From Allolobophora icterica (lineage: Eukaryota > Annelida > Clitellata > Crassiclitellata > Lumbricidae): a stretch of 64,000 bases of DNA. Below the pieces are notes generated by a model. The model made no database searches, was not told where the DNA came from, and saw only the letters and a list, made by a program, of their open reading frames with translations. Positions 23,640-45,389 of this stretch are shown in pieces. The translations under genes and the position numbers were made by a program. The stretch covers positions 44,303,652-44,367,651 of the forward strand of contig OY744607.1 of NCBI GenBank assembly GCA_963556255.1. The letters run 5' to 3'. The stretch's first letter is position 1; each line of letters begins with the position of its first letter.

Positions 23640-24255
23640 CTCCTTATGTACATGTACAAAGCACATGCAAATCATCTGCCATCCTATAATTATCTTCCAT
23701 CCTTACAACCTGTATAGCTCTCTTAAAGTCCGATCCCCTCCAATCGACTTCTGCTGGACAGTGTATGTTATTCATAATAGCCTGATGTTTTGTCATTGGC
23801 CGGCGTTTATTCATGCTTGGACCCTCAATCTGGAACTCACTATAATCAGGGATGTCATTTCAGCTTTTTCCAGAGGCGGGAAAAGAGGTGAAAAAGATTT
23901 TCACGCTCACGCGCGCCAAATTTTTTCACCATGTGGGGATCACAGTACACTGTGTCCCCCCACTGTTAAAGGTGGGGTTCTTGTCCCCTCGGGATCGCTG
24001 CCCATGTTTGTACTTATAGTGTACATGTGCAAAACTTAAGCCAGTGCTGTAAATGAGTCTTTTTTTTCTTTTTTGACCCCTTTCTTCCTCCTTTTCTTTT
24101 TACATCTTTTTTCTTTTTTTTCCAAAAATCAGGGGCAAATGCCCCCCCAAATGACGTCCCTGCCTATAGTCTCTAATGTCCGCAACTCTCCTACCCAGAC
24201 TGCTCTCCAGCTACTCTGTCTCGCTTTAAACTGAAAGCTAGCCTCGTCCAGTCTA
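23640..24255 (+). mobile_element. LINE 3' fragment split by a MITE
   Basis: One frame reads CFVIGRRLFMLGPSIWNSL just before 23838, and the matching continuation SNVRNSPTQTA lies after 24171. Together they are the GP-x-WN-LP...S end of a CR1-like reverse transcriptase, interrupted by the 23847-24162 element. Confidence 0.65.
23847..24162. mobile_element. hAT-type MITE, 316 bp, inserted in a LINE relic and carrying a fragment of another family
   Basis: Ends CAGGGATGTCATTT and AAATGACGTCCCTG match at 13 of 14. Flanks ACTATAAT and CCTATAGT match at 6 of 8. Its interior (about 23870-24006) is, in reverse, the left part of the 11024 family (CATGGGCAGCGATCCCGAGG). Confidence 0.75.
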
Positions 24256-24964
24256 GCTAATTACAACGCTTACTGTTGCCTGGCTTCAGTGTGCACTTTT
24301 GAACTTTGTAAGGAGGGCATTCAGGGCGTGCTGCGTGGCCTAATTTATAATGCATGTAACGTAAGATATTACGTAGTTGTAGCAGACAATTTCAGCGGCA
24401 AATAAAATAATGTTGTGTGAGGGTCGAGATGAGCTTATCAACTGTTTATCAACTGCGATTATCATCTGCGCTTAATTTTAATCACATCAAACCCGTCAGA
24501 GCCGATAACGATCAACTACTTAGGCCTATATAGTGTCAATTTCAGTGCCAGTTCAAATTCCAATAGGCCCTAAATCAAGATTGCCAGTGAAACGTTAACG
24601 CTTTAACGACGAGCTACACTGCATTTCCCAATAGCTTTTAGTAGGCGTATACACTAGTGTTAAGAGTGTAATGCGTGTAATAGAAATTATAGTTACGGTA
24701 TCATAAGATAATTAAGGGGCGTCTTTGCACGAGTTCACGGTACGTGTAGGCCTAAAGACATCAAGTTAACCCCTCTTTCAAGTTAGCCCTGGTATTGGTA
24801 ATCTTAAATCGATTTCAGATTACCCCGAGTGTAGCCTGGATGCGATTTGAAGTTACCTCTGCGCTGAAATCGCAACACCGGTTTCTCTGACAGAATTTTG
24901 AAACTTAAATTGACCCACCTTCGACTAGAGGCCTATGTGACACACGGTGATACTCGGGAACACT
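24256..24964. other. No gene recognised
   Basis: Unique AT-rich sequence with several TAGGCCTA palindromes. No exon or repeat family is supported. Confidence 0.4.
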
Positions 24965-25490
24965 CGCTTTCTAATGCATTTAATTTCAGTGGGCCTGAGT
25001 AGGCTAAGTAGCTAAGCCTACTTGGTGAGTTAGAAACACAGAAATGGAAAGACCCCATCCAGGCTCCATATTGAAAGTCGAATCTACGTTTTTACACTTC
25101 TGAAGATATCCACATGCATTACGTACAGTCCCGGAGGAAGCCGGAAAACGTATATCAGTAAATTTAAGAGACTGTCTCTGCGATCACTTCTCCTGAAGAC
25201 TTACTTTGGGAGTAGGCCTAGGCCTACCCGCTTTCTAATGCATTTAATTTCAGTGGGCCTGAGTAGGCTAAGTAGCTAAGCCTACTTGGTGAGTTAGAAA
25301 CACAGAAATGGAAAGACCCCATCCAGGCTCCATATTGAAAGTCGAATCTACGTTTTTACACTTCTGAAGATATCCACATGCATTACGTACAGTCCCGGAG
25401 GAAGCCGGAAAACGTATATCAGTAAATTTAAGAGACTGTCTCTGCGATCACTTCTCCTGAAGACTTACTTTGGGAGTAGGCCTACCCGTA
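24965..25490. repeat. Recent tandem duplication, 264-bp offset
   Basis: The block starting CGCTTTCTAATGCATTTAAT at 24965 recurs at 25229. The copies look identical over about 250 bp, through the GGGAGTAGGCCTA end, apart from one extra GGCCTA at the junction. Confidence 0.95.
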
Positions 25491-26359
25491 GGCCAACATG
25501 CAAGCGTTTGTACCAACTTTCTGACTACTCAAGTATTCCAGCTATTCCTGTGTTGTTGTAAGTAAGTAAGTAAGTATTTTCTTTATTTAACCGGTTGTAA
25601 GAGAATAGCACTCCAGTGTAGCCTAGATGATCAAATAATACAATACCGGTACAGAATGCAACAGTTTAAAAAAAACAACAGCATCACAATCAATATAGCA
25701 TTCTTCCAATGACATTTTTCCTCATTTATTGTCAAGAGGAGTACTATACGTATAATTAGCACTCTGTCGTGAGACCGAGGTCGGAGAACATAATTTTTAG
25801 GTTTCTTGGGTGGGAGCAATTTGTAAAGTACATATGCATGACGCCATGACCAGGGTTGTTTAAGACCCCCGTGAAAAGGCCGACATCCGCTTTCCTACAG
25901 AGTTGGTCAAACTTTGGCCCACCCTCCGGCAGGTAGGCCTACCTCTGCCTATATAGTCATCTTGTTTGCTTGGAGTTGATTTTTATTATGTTGGGAAACT
26001 TGGGATGCAAATCACACGTCCATGCGGGGACTTGCATATCATGCATGCCACTGTCGTCGCCCATGCAACATCAAAGACGTTTAATTGGGCCTTTAAGACC
26101 GTACGTGGGCTTTCATCACCCGTAGTGCATAGAGGGACTGCCTTGCCCTGCAACAGACGCGGTTAATGTGTTTAACAAAAGCAATTGTGTTTCAGTAATT
26201 GTGACACCCAACACCCTCATTTCTTCCACTCTAGAGACACCTAGCTGGTATGACAGGTATTGTCCCGTGAACACCCCCACTCCTTCTGGATCTTATTAAC
26301 ATCTCCTGTGTCTTACACTGGTTTAATTGTACGTTACACGTCTCAGCCCAATTACCCAC
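25491..26359. other. No gene recognised
   Basis: A short (AGTA)n lies at 25559-25575. Small frames (25966-26166) show no domain or splice support. Confidence 0.4.
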
Positions 26360-27124
26360 ATGGTAAACTTAGTTCTTCCATAACTGTGTTGGTAATACTT
26401 GGTATTTGATGCAGGTATATTTATACATGTCCACATAGGCCTACATGTAACCCTTAGCTCCAAACTCAGTATGTCTAAACATGTTGACAAAGTCTTAACA
26501 TCAAGTTCCACCTCCCTGTACGCGCTCAGAGTTTTGAGAGACCATGGTCTGTCCCCTCAAGCTTTGCATGATGTAGCAATTAAGGGCTACCACTGTTTCT
26601 CACCTTTTGTATGCCTCTCCGGCCTGGTGGGATTATAGGATGTATAATTACACGTGTGTATATATATATTTTCAGAATCTTGATTAGAACTTTTGCAGCG
26701 GTTTATATGTTCGCAGAAGATTTTCAACCTACCAGCAAATATGATAGGGATAGGATAGAACACATGTTACATATTCGAACCATGCGCAGAGGTTTCCTTC
26801 TGCCCTCCATCCCAAGTTTGGATAACATGATTGATGCTGCAGATGCTGGCTTATTTAAAAGAATCTGTTGCCAGCCTTACCATGTCCTTCGTGGTATTTT
26901 TCCTCCCCCACGACATAATAACTACGACTTAAGGACAAGAACTCACAATTTTACTCTTCCAGCTAAAGATAAATGTAATTTTATTCCTCGTGTTTTGTTC
27001 AAAGATGCTTATTAAATAACACATCCGTTTATTCTCCATTCTATTATTATCATGCTTCTGTAATCTATAATCTGTTGCGTTATTGTCAACTGGATTTGTT
27101 GAATTAAACGAATATTGATTGATT
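26360..27124 (+). mobile_element. LINE 3' end (reverse-transcriptase C-terminus) with GATTGATT tail
   Basis: Consecutive frames give HVTLSSKLSMSKHVDKVLTS, YALRVLRDHGLSPQALHDVA, SHLLYASPAWWDY (shifted frame), then LRTRTHNFTLPAKDKCNFIP and RVLFKDAY-stop at 27015. This is a 5'-truncated, frameshifted non-LTR element. The 3' end CGAATATTGATTGATTG is the same as at 1-522. Confidence 0.87.
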
Positions 27125-27410
27125 GTATATTATAAAATGTCCAAAAGCGGCTATCACAGATTTTAAGCTTCAAAAACAGCCATCGATGTGTAGCATTGCA
27201 CCCATCTTGTATTCCGATACCTCAGGTGAGTGGTGACCAACGAGGTAATAGAAGTGATGACAACATATTTTCGTAATGAACTGAACAAAGAGCGCATTGT
27301 TGAGGCGTCATATCAAGTGTACTTATAATATATAGCGTGGTTATACAATTTCACGGTTGTTATTCAGAGCATTACGGTAAACGTGTGACGCCGTTTTCGT
27401 TTTTAGCGTT

Positions 27411-27445
27411 GTCACGTGACGAGTTTCGTTTTCACCGCCATATTG
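27411..27445 (+). promoter_or_regulatory. Likely lamin core promoter motifs (palindromic E-box and YY1-like site)
   Basis: GTCACGTGAC at 27411-27420 is a perfect palindromic E-box, and CCGCCATATTG at 27435-27445 matches a YY1-type site. Both lie less than 100 bp before the lamin ATG, in a locally CpG-richer stretch. This is a common arrangement for housekeeping initiators. Function is inferred only. Confidence 0.4.
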
Positions 27446-27504
27446 AAATCTAAAACTTGTTTTTTGATAAAAGTCGTGATAACGATTTAAAAAATCCTAA
27501 CGCG

Positions 27505-37285
<9,781 letters not shown>

Positions 37286-37385
37286 GGAGAACTTCTGAAT
37301 GCTGTTTGTTTTGTTTGGTGACACTGATTTCAGGTACAAACTTACGAAATTGCAGCCTATCGAGTCCCGCGTCTGCGATTTCTTC

Positions 37386-37391
37386 AATAAA
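37386..37391 (+). terminator. Poly(A) signal AATAAA after the lamin stop
   Basis: AATAAA lies 100 bp after the lamin TAG, followed by TATTTTATTCTGTTTGCATG. This supports the 37226 exon as a terminal exon. Confidence 0.55.
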
Positions 37392-37559
37392 GTTTCTTGA
37401 TATTTTATTCTGTTTGCATGTGGGACTTTGAAATCGTGAATGTTATCAAATTCGTTTGCCACTAATCGAGTATGTTGTGCTGATAAACTGTGTTTTGAGA
37501 ATTAATTGTGCTATGTGGATTGTAGTTTGCAGTTTGATATGCAATTATGGTTGTCTGAA

Positions 37560-37910
37560 ACAAAAATCCATCCAAACCACAAACTGGGGATGTGAAAGAA
37601 TATGTGCGATTTAAGAGGGATTCAAAGGGATAAGTGGGATTTAACTGGGAGTCTTTGACTTAAAGAGGAATTTGGAATTTATATGGATTCTGGGATTTTG
37701 AAGGGGAATCTGTTTCTCAAAAGGAAATATGCGATTTAATAGGGATTCTGGGATTTAAAATGAAATCGGGAATTGAGATATGGGAGCCAAGAAATCTGCA
37801 GTGGTAATGTGGGATGTGAATTTTTATTCTGGTATTCTGAATTTGAATGGGGATGTAGAATCTGAAATGGAAATGTGGGATTTTAATTTGAAAGAAATTA
37901 CTGACTGTGA
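37560..37910. repeat. Degenerate GGGATTTAA-type repeat
   Basis: Purine-rich blocks TGGGATTTAAAA/GGGGAATCTG recur irregularly. No gene is visible from here to 38285. Confidence 0.55.
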
Positions 37911-38285
37911 AGAGAGTGCTACTCTTGTTATTTTTGACACGAATCAAAGACTGATTTTAACGGTGCTTCTTATTGTCTTCAGTTTTGAAGGGTTACCTAT
38001 TGGTTTTAGGTATATGACCTGGTGATCTAATTATGGCCTTCTGTCTTACACAGTATTTTTACACTGTTTTATTGTCTCGTGTTACTGTGGTACAATGTTA
38101 CCAAGATCTTTAGCTAAGAATTGAAGTGTTAGAGAGAATGACAGCAAAAGATATAGATGGGAAGAGTGAGAGAAAGAGTGGCAGAGAAGAGTTGGAAGGT
38201 GGAAGATGTAGAGGTGGAGACAGGGAGTTAGGTTAGTTTGTGAGTTGATTGCTGCTTCTAACGTTGCTGCATTTCATTTCTGAGT

Positions 38286-38696
38286 CTAGGGATCAATCCC
38301 TAATGTTTTGTGTTTTTTTTGATGGTCACTTGTCAACCATGTCACCCAAAGCCAACCATGCAACCCGTAGTTAGAGATTGTCTTATTCATCCAACAGGTC
38401 CTTTCCTTCACAGGACCACCACATCTCTGAGGACAATTCTTTGTTGATAGGAGTGTATATAATAAATGAATATGCATCTTTCCTCTTTGTTGGCAAAGGT
38501 ACGGGTATTCCAAATTTCTCTTCATTCCTGTAAAACCTCTCAGGTTGCAACCAGTGTCTCCAACCAGGACCGCTTCGGTTGACTGGTGCCGTATTTTGAG
38601 CTCAGTGGGACGCATGTGGTAAGGGTTTAAGAGAGTTGTGTCCAAGCAGTCGTCAGTGGATAGATTCAGAATTTGTTGACAATGTTGATGAGACAT
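38286..38696 (-). other. Unrecognised 136-codon open frame
   Basis: The frame begins ATG and is fully open, but I see no domain, repeat membership or splice context. With no family match by eye it may be chance or an old retroelement. Confidence 0.15.
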
Positions 38697-38885
38697 TTTG
38701 AGAGTTGAGACAGGGATCGTCCATAAAGGACATCCTCAAAAATGACCTATTTTGGATTTTCCTCATTCCATTTCCCCACTGCACATGTCTGCACTTCATA
38801 AGAGCACTATGGCCGACATTAAGCTACCTTGTTGATGTTCTAATCCTGGCCATGCTTCTGAATGATAATATCATATTTTAGGCAA

Positions 38886-39146
38886 CAGTGCCGGCCTTAG
38901 GATATTCAGGCCCCGTGCAGAGTATACTGCACAGGCGCCCCATGACACAAGTCAAATTGTTTTTCATTGCTGATCATTTTATTTTTAGTAGATTGTTAAC
39001 AAGTACAAGTCAAATTTAACTATACACGTGAATTCTGGGATACATAGCGCGTCTTGTTCATGTTAATTTTCTGTGACATTTTCGGGCCCCCTAAGTTGCG
39101 GGCTCCGTGCGACCGCACGGTTCGCTCGCCCTTAAGGCCAGCACTG
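38886..39146. mobile_element. hAT-like MITE, 261 bp
   Basis: Ends CAGTGCCGGCCTTAGG and CTTAAGGCCAGCACTG pair well. The flanks share only an offset AGGCAA, so the duplication is imperfect. GGCCCC-rich interior like the other elements. Confidence 0.7.
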
Positions 39147-39159
39147 AAGGCAATAACCT

Positions 39160-40145
39160 GATCTTACTCCTACCGTATCACAATGAAGCTTTGCTGTACT
39201 TCAAATGGTTCACTTTACCTATCGTTTGGTATCAGTTTGTCTACTACACCCATGTTAGGGAGTGCAAACTAACTACACGGTTATTGACAGGTTTGTACCT
39301 GTGTTTGGCAGCAATTACCCTTTGAAAAAAAGGCTATTATTTTTTATTGTTTGTTTTTAACTTGGCATGTACATGTTTTTAAATGTCGATTGTTGTTTTA
39401 ATTACAGGCAGTGTTGTCTCTGATTCATTCTTGCCCAACATGTACAGTTTTATTACTGTAACGATTTCTAGCTGGTTTATTATTTTCAGCTGTAGTTAAA
39501 TATTATATAATGTAAGGGCAGTCTTGTCTGAGATTTTCAGAGACAATGTAACTTTTGCCACTTAAGATGAAGGTTCTTGTGTATTTTAAATTCGCAATTC
39601 TGCTAGATTTGTTACGGATTGTAATTGGACTTTCCAAGACAGGCATGTCCAAGTGGAGCTATATAAATGCCTCTTATGTTACAATGTTTATTGCTTTTCT
39701 ATTGCAACATGTTGTTTAATCATTGTAGACGTTAAGTGAGACGGTAAGAAGTGAAAATAAAGTGAATTCAGGGGTTGATTTTGTCTGTTCAGTATTTTTT
39801 TGTCTGCAGCTTGCTTTATTGTGTGGAAATGCCTGGATTTCTCGTGCTTATTTTAGTTAACCCAGACAACTACAGTGTGGACTCGTTAATGTGCAGTCAT
39901 CGGGACATGCCTCAAGATACAGTATGTAAACCATGTGGTGCATAAAATGGTATAATGCTGAAGTTGATATTCAGTACTGCACTGCAGTTCCTGCTTTTGG
40001 ATACTATGCCAGTTTGTGGGTAATTGGAATGGCACATAAACGAGTCCAGACTGTAGGTAGTAGTTATTCTTGAATTACTTTGTTTGTAACAGTAACTAGT
40101 TAAATGTCAGATATCATATCCAATAAATTCATAGATATCGTGGTA
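39160..40145. other. No gene recognised
   Basis: AT-rich sequence possibly including a distal lamin 3'UTR (AATAAA at 39756). No exon or repeat is supported. Confidence 0.35.
39756..39761 (+). terminator. Second, distal AATAAA with GT-rich downstream element
   Basis: AATAAA followed by GGGGTTGATTTTGTCTGTTC looks like a real cleavage site. No separate plus-strand gene is visible between the lamin stop and here, so a longer lamin 3'UTR or an alternative terminal exon is possible. An acceptor-like site (TTTTAATTACAG at about 39397-39408) precedes it, but no CaaX-ending frame follows. Confidence 0.3.
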
Positions 40146-40220
40146 CCCATTCATTCATTGAGAGGATTATATAGCGCCCCTCCCCCTAAGATACCTACTC
40201 AGAGGCGCTCCCACACCAAC
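40146..40220 (-). mobile_element. LINE 3'-tail copy
   Basis: TTATATAGCGCCCCTCCCCC followed by TACTCAGAGGCGCTCCCAC is the reverse of the 3' end of the 32281 family. Confidence 0.65.
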
Positions 40221-40569
40221 TCCGACGATAAAGAAGTTAATTTCAGATGCTTGTAAAAGGTATAAGCTGCAAAAGGTTGTACATGTAAAAGGTACCCATG
40301 TACCAATCAGTTAAACTGTCAGTACCCTTTAGATTTGGTTGAAGAGTTCATACGTCAGAAATTGTTTCTTTGTGTACTTCTTTGGTACGTTAGTGAATAG
40401 GTAATTGATATTGAATCCTATGATCAACGATGTTATATTTTGGGATGTAGGTTATATCAATCATTGACGGTGTCATAAGATTCTTCGTAATCTGGATTGT
40501 AATTGGTTAACTTTATTAGCTCTTTCTGCATGTAGGACCTCATGTGCCAATTTTTAATCGTTATTCTAA

Positions 40570-40830
40570 GAGCAGTCCCTTAAGCTAGCCTGAGAGGCAG
40601 CCATGGGTATGAAGTGTTGATGACTTCATTTTCTTAGCCTCGGCATACAAGGGAGGGTGGCCAGTCCTCTTCTTCACCCTCTCATCTTCCCACCGACAGT
40701 GTATGGTCAGTGTACTCATTGGCTAGGGGGTGCAGGTTGAAACCAAATTTCTGCCCTGGAGGGGATTTGAACCTCCGACCTCTCGGCTGACAGTGAAGCA
40801 TGCTAACCACTAGACTATCAAGCATCCCCT
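40570..40830 (-). mobile_element. tRNA-derived SINE, second family
   Basis: In reverse the head is TAGTGGTTAGCATGCTTCAC ... GGAGGTTCAAATCC, with RNA polymerase III-like boxes. The body contains CACTGTCGGTGGGAAGATGA and the end AGCTTAAGGGACTGCT. A near-full copy lies at 55540-55795, others at 59190-59395 and 63120-63376. Confidence 0.8.
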
Positions 40831-40839
40831 CTAAAGGTT

Positions 40840-41206
40840 TCATTAATTCAATACATTTAAATCCCAAAGATGGGACCATTGTTTGGCATATGTAGCACAC
40901 AAGGCATCTGCATGGAGTCCCACAAGTTATGGCATCTAGGCTGAAAATTTTACCAATTACTAATTTAGTTCATTGTTTGGCAGTATTTCAAAATAACGCC
41001 GTTTGAGACGTGACAATCACAAGGATTACAAGTTTAGTTAATTTTTTGGTAGTATATGAAAAATAGTTCTACTTGAGACTTGACAATCACAAGTTGCCTG
41101 GAGAACTGTTTTGACATTTCTGTGCTGGCTGGAAAGGAACTGCCTTCTGCCCATCTTTGGGAGTGGTTTCCAGTGGCTCAAGTAGGATTAATTCAGTTTA
41201 AATATT
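40840..41206. other. No gene recognised
   Basis: Unique sequence only. Confidence 0.3.
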
Positions 41207-41214
41207 CCACCAAC

Positions 41215-41394
41215 CAGGGACGTAACTAGCGTTGGGCTTGGGGGGGCTTAAGCCCCCCCCAAACGAAGTTGAAGCCCCCCCAAACAAGTCAAGCCGTTGT
41301 ATGCTTACGGCTAAAATTCGTATGAACACTGTGTAAATTTTGCCATGTTCAAGGTTTAAGCCCCCCCAAACGAAAAATCCTAGTTACGTGCCTG
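41215..41394. mobile_element. hAT-type MITE, 180 bp
   Basis: Ends CAGGGACGTAACTAG and CTAGTTACGTGCCTG (14 of 15) with the perfect duplication CCACCAAC (41207-41214 and 41395-41402). The interior has repeated AAGCCCCCCCAAAC blocks. Confidence 0.94.
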
Positions 41395-42000
41395 CCACCA
41401 ACATAAGGCTTGGAACAGCCACCTTTTGATGATAAGATACATAAAGTTGATGTCGATTTGTTGTGAAACCAATTACATGTATGTAATTCTAATTCGGAAA
41501 TCAGTTTCTGTTGTTCGTGTATCGAAACATTTTGAAGCATGAAGATATATTTTAAAGCTTTGTTCATCAAATACCATGACAAAAAATGTTTTTTGTTATG
41601 TTCTTTTCTTATGGAAATCAGTACTCCTTATTGGTACTGAATTGATGAAAGGCTCTTAACAATTCTTAATTGGATGCAAGAAGGAACATGATGCTCATGA
41701 CAATGACCAGCTGATGTAATTAATTTTGCCAGTTTTTTGCATCATGGTAGTGTCCAAAGTTATTGTTCTAGATCACGTTCTAGATACGGTTCTAGGCCCT
41801 GTGAAAGCCAAACCAGTTGCCAGCTAAACACCGTTTAGTAGCGGAAACAAAATACACACGCAAAATGACAAAACTTGTTTTCACGGTGTAGATTTCTAAC
41901 TGGAGAAAAAGAAACCCCAATGTTCTGTTCCCATCTACGCCTAAAATAACCATTGCTTTTGCTCAGCAACATGTCCACCAAGAAAACTGGATGACTGTTC

Positions 42001-45000
42001 TTAGATAAACTTCCACCTTCTGTCCTTGTAGGCAATTTCTCCTTGTCTGCATTTTCGATCGAGATTGTTCTGCAAATACGAAAATTCAACACATAACTGG
42101 ATTCAATGACAAGTAACTGGATTTAACAACACTTTCAAACAGAGTTACTTGTCTGATCTCTTCTACGCCAATAAATATTCAATCGGTGAGATGTTCAGTA
42201 TAATCAGTGCAATCGGAGCAGAAGCGATGGACATACATCTCTCGAAACAGATTGACATTTTGCTTATTTTATCATCAAGTCCAAACAAAACCAGCTCTTC
42301 AATACTCCAACCTTTAACCCCCTCACCAATGACTGACATGATGCTATACAAGTCGATCCTAAGTGACATAAGTAGGAGAATTTCCATCAGAGATCTCTGG
42401 TAGACAACTAATTGTAAACCTAGGTCCTAGACAACATCACTCTAAGAGAAATGCCTCAGGAGACTCGAATTACAAGTAACTTCAAAGAAGGAATAAATTA
42501 CCTGGGTAGTGGGTACTTAATAAAATGTACTGTCCAACCTAGCATGACCAAAGACAGCCATGTTAAAAAATTAACCTGAAAAGCAGTTGAGCTGGCCCCA
42601 GTGAAGCATTGACAGAACGAACAGACGTGGGATGTGGACATATAAAACACCCGGAATAATTTTGGTTTATTCAATTTCCTATACGCATTTCTTGATAGCA
42701 TGATCCTAGGGTAGTTATAAAAGTGACAACAGCTACCCAAATCTGGATTTCCCTTCCCAAATGTTTTAAATAAACCACTAATTTAACACACAAAGTCTGC
42801 TTTCTTACCCTGTCTCTCTCGAAAATCCACCAGAAGAAAATGATCGGAACAAAAGTTGAGAAGAAAGCAAAAGCAGCATTCTTTGGAGACGGCTTGAACT
42901 GCTCCCAGTGATTGGCCCTCATCGACAGAAAACGCTGAATGGCTGGATCAAACTATTAAAAAACAACACCATGCTTGGGTAAAATTTAGTATGCCTGTGA
43001 ACACTGTTAAACCAAACTATCAGAGATTTAATCTTGGTCTAACATGGCCCGTACACAGGGACCTTAAATGGCATGGCACCTATTCAAACGGGCAGCGGTG
43101 GCGAAGGATCTCGCCCGATCAATTCATTGAAAAATGAGCAGGGTCGAGGCCATACGGTCACTATATAAAAGCGTGTACATGTACTGAACTATTTTGTTCA
43201 AATACGATGAACAACTTGAAAGCAAATTGTCATATTAATTTCACAATGTCCTGCATTCCAATACTTGATCCAGCAGAAAGGGCTAAAACTGGTACATGCA
43301 GGGCTTTTTTTCAGCCGGAACGCACCGGAACGGCGTTCCGGCACCTTTTTTCAGCTACTAAAAATAATTTATTTATTTCAATAATAAAAACAATAATTTA
43401 GTTATTTTAATTTAATTTAAGTGTTTTTGAACTGTTTTCAGTGTTTATTGAGACCCCTACCAACCCCCAATCCGTTTTTCTCGTGATTTTAGCCCGCCCA
43501 TAATTGTTGCGTTCCGGAACCTATTGTTCCGTTCCGGAACCTTTTTTTCTAGAAAAAAAGCACTGGGTACATGTACACTCCGTTTTACTACAGTAACCGC
43601 ACCTCATAATTATTATAATGGTTCTAATAAAACTGTTCTACTCTATGGCGTATTATGACAATGTTACACCAGTGGGCTCTGAACTGGATGTACCAGCAGA
43701 ACCTGAAACAGCATGGAACCTCCCAATCACCCAATTCTGAATACGAATTGCAGTGTGTAAGTTAAAAGTCATTGATTCATATATTAATGAAATTGCACTA
43801 CAGAAGTCAAGATTAGGTTGCCGGTGACAGCAGCAGAGGCGGATTAAGGCATGTTCAATATGTTTGGCCGAACAGGGGCCCACACTTCAGGGGCCCCACA
43901 CACGCAAAAGAAAAAAATTCAATATTTTATAATTGTTATTTGTTAAGTCTAATAATAAAAATGAGCAAAAAACTCAGAACAAATTATTTGAAGCTACTCA
44001 TTTTAATATACATTAATTACACAACTTTCGCACATGTGTGGGCCAGGGCTGTAGTCGAGGGTATACGGGGTATACAGCGTGTACTCACCTCTAGAAACCG
44101 TATACTCCCCACTAAAGTAATTTCATAAAACTAACTGGTAGCGTACACTCACCTCTAATTTGTTTCTAAAAACTAACCACTATAGCGTGTACTCGCCTCT
44201 GATTTTACCACTACAGCCCTGGTGTTGGCAAGTTTCCATTATCAGACGGATTCATCTCAAAATCAGCCAGAAATGCTAGCAACACCTATTTTTACTTGCT
44301 TAATTAAACACTTACTACCTGACTGGAACTCAAGTGCTATGTGATGCACAATAAAATGACATCATTTTATTGTGTACACTCGACAGCATTACACTCGTTG
44401 GGCCTTCTTTTATGGGTGACTTTTGAAGGTCTACATTTATTTACAAACTGTTGATATTGCTAAAAAATTCCGTCTGCACTGACGACTGACGGCTCGTTTT
44501 CCCTTGTTTTTTAAACAGCTAAACTGAAGCGATGAGCAGTGTTGATCGTCATAACTCTCTGTTAGTTTTGTTACAATATGTAAACTGCAAACACTGTGAC
44601 TAATCAGTTAAGACTATATTGTTAGCCTATATTTGTTCCGTGCTGTGTTAACGATTACTATTACACTTAACAAATAACAATAATTATAAAATATTGAAAT
44701 TTTTTTCTTTTGCATGTGTGGGTCCCCTCAAGTGTGGGGCCCCTGTTCGGCCGATTAGGCCTATTTTTACTTTCTGCATTGTGGTAGGCCTGCAATTGTA
44801 ATATTCTTTTACCACGAGTCACTAATATTGTTAAACCATAAAAGATGCATACTTTAACACTAGACTGGATAATTATAAGACCTACTGATATTGTACAAAC
44901 AGAAAGAAGGCACGAATTAATAACAGACGAATGTTGATTCATTGAATATAATGTTTTGTGTCCTTTTGTTGTGATTTTGTGGGCCTGGGGGCCCGAAGTT

Positions 45001-45389
45001 ATACTGAAGAGGGCCACCACATTTGTTAATCCGGCCCTGGACGGCAGTGATAGGATGCAGCGTTTCCTCCGAATTCGTAAGTGAAACGTTTTACTTAATA
45101 CACTGCTTAACTATATCTGTACACTTTGCGTATTTATAACATACAAACATATGACGAATTTTAACGAGATTGTCTAACGAAATGAAAACTATAAGTTTGA
45201 AGGTCGTGCACTCACAACATATCCACCGACTCCACGATACGGATTTGTCACTTTCTTTTGAAACTCGTTTTTGAGAGCCGTTCTCATTTTCGCTCTCTCT
45301 TGGATAGCTCGCAATTCATCCTCGGTCACATCGTACATTTTATTTGGATCGAAAAGCTTCGACCGGTCTGTCCTACCACCGGCCGCCAT
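42001..45389 (-). CDS. NDUFB4: NADH dehydrogenase (complex I) 1 beta subcomplex subunit 4, 3 exons, 128 aa
   Basis: NDUFB4 is a single-span accessory subunit of mitochondrial complex I in the inner membrane. Exons on the minus strand are 45389-45216 (58 codons, from ATG), 42952-42809 (48 codons) and 42069-42001 (22 codons plus TAA). All phases are 0. The protein starts MAAGGRTDRSKLFDPNKMYD. The first exon contains DELRAIQERAKMRTALKNEF. Exon 2 has HWEQFKPSPKNAAF followed by the membrane segment FFSTFVPIIFFWWIF and ERDR. Exon 3 ends GEIAYKDRRWKFI. The order of blocks, the length (human 129 aa) and the ERDR after the membrane span match NDUFB4. The large first intron has absorbed three hAT-type elements. 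A CpG-containing stretch with start context GGCCGCCATG... read in reverse precedes the ATG. Confidence 0.88.
43299..43565. mobile_element. hAT-type MITE, 267 bp, in NDUFB4 intron 1
   Basis: Ends CAGGGCTTTTTTTC and GAAAAAAAGCACTG (13 of 14) with the perfect duplication GGTACATG (43291-43298 and 43566-43573). Interior GTTCCGGAACC palindromes. Same family as 47082-47332. Confidence 0.94.
43834..45039. mobile_element. hAT-type non-autonomous element, 1206 bp, with internal inverted repeat, NDUFB4 intron 1
   Basis: Ends CAGAGGCGGATTAAG and GTTAATCCGGCCCTG (13 of 15). Flanks GACAGCAG (43826-43833) and GACGGCAG (45040-45047) match at 7 of 8. About 95 bp at 43862-43958 is inverted at 44665-44760 (GGCCGAACAGGGGCCC). 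A smaller element is nested at 44044-44221. Confidence 0.87.
44044..44221. mobile_element. hAT-type MITE, 178 bp, nested in the 43834 element
   Basis: Begins CAGGGCTGTAGTCGAG and ends CCACTACAGCCCTG. Flanks GTGTGGGC and GTGTTGGC match at 7 of 8. The interior carries GCGTGTACTCACCTCTA repeats. Confidence 0.88.

Noticed and set aside
27457..27504. Upstream extension of the lamin frame
   Set aside because: It begins with TTG rather than ATG. The first in-frame ATG is 27505 and gives a normal lamin head.
39409..39470. Alternative lamin terminal exon after the acceptor near 39408
   Set aside because: In the required phase it encodes about 17 residues with no CaaX or lamin-like sequence. Kept only as a possible 3'UTR segment.
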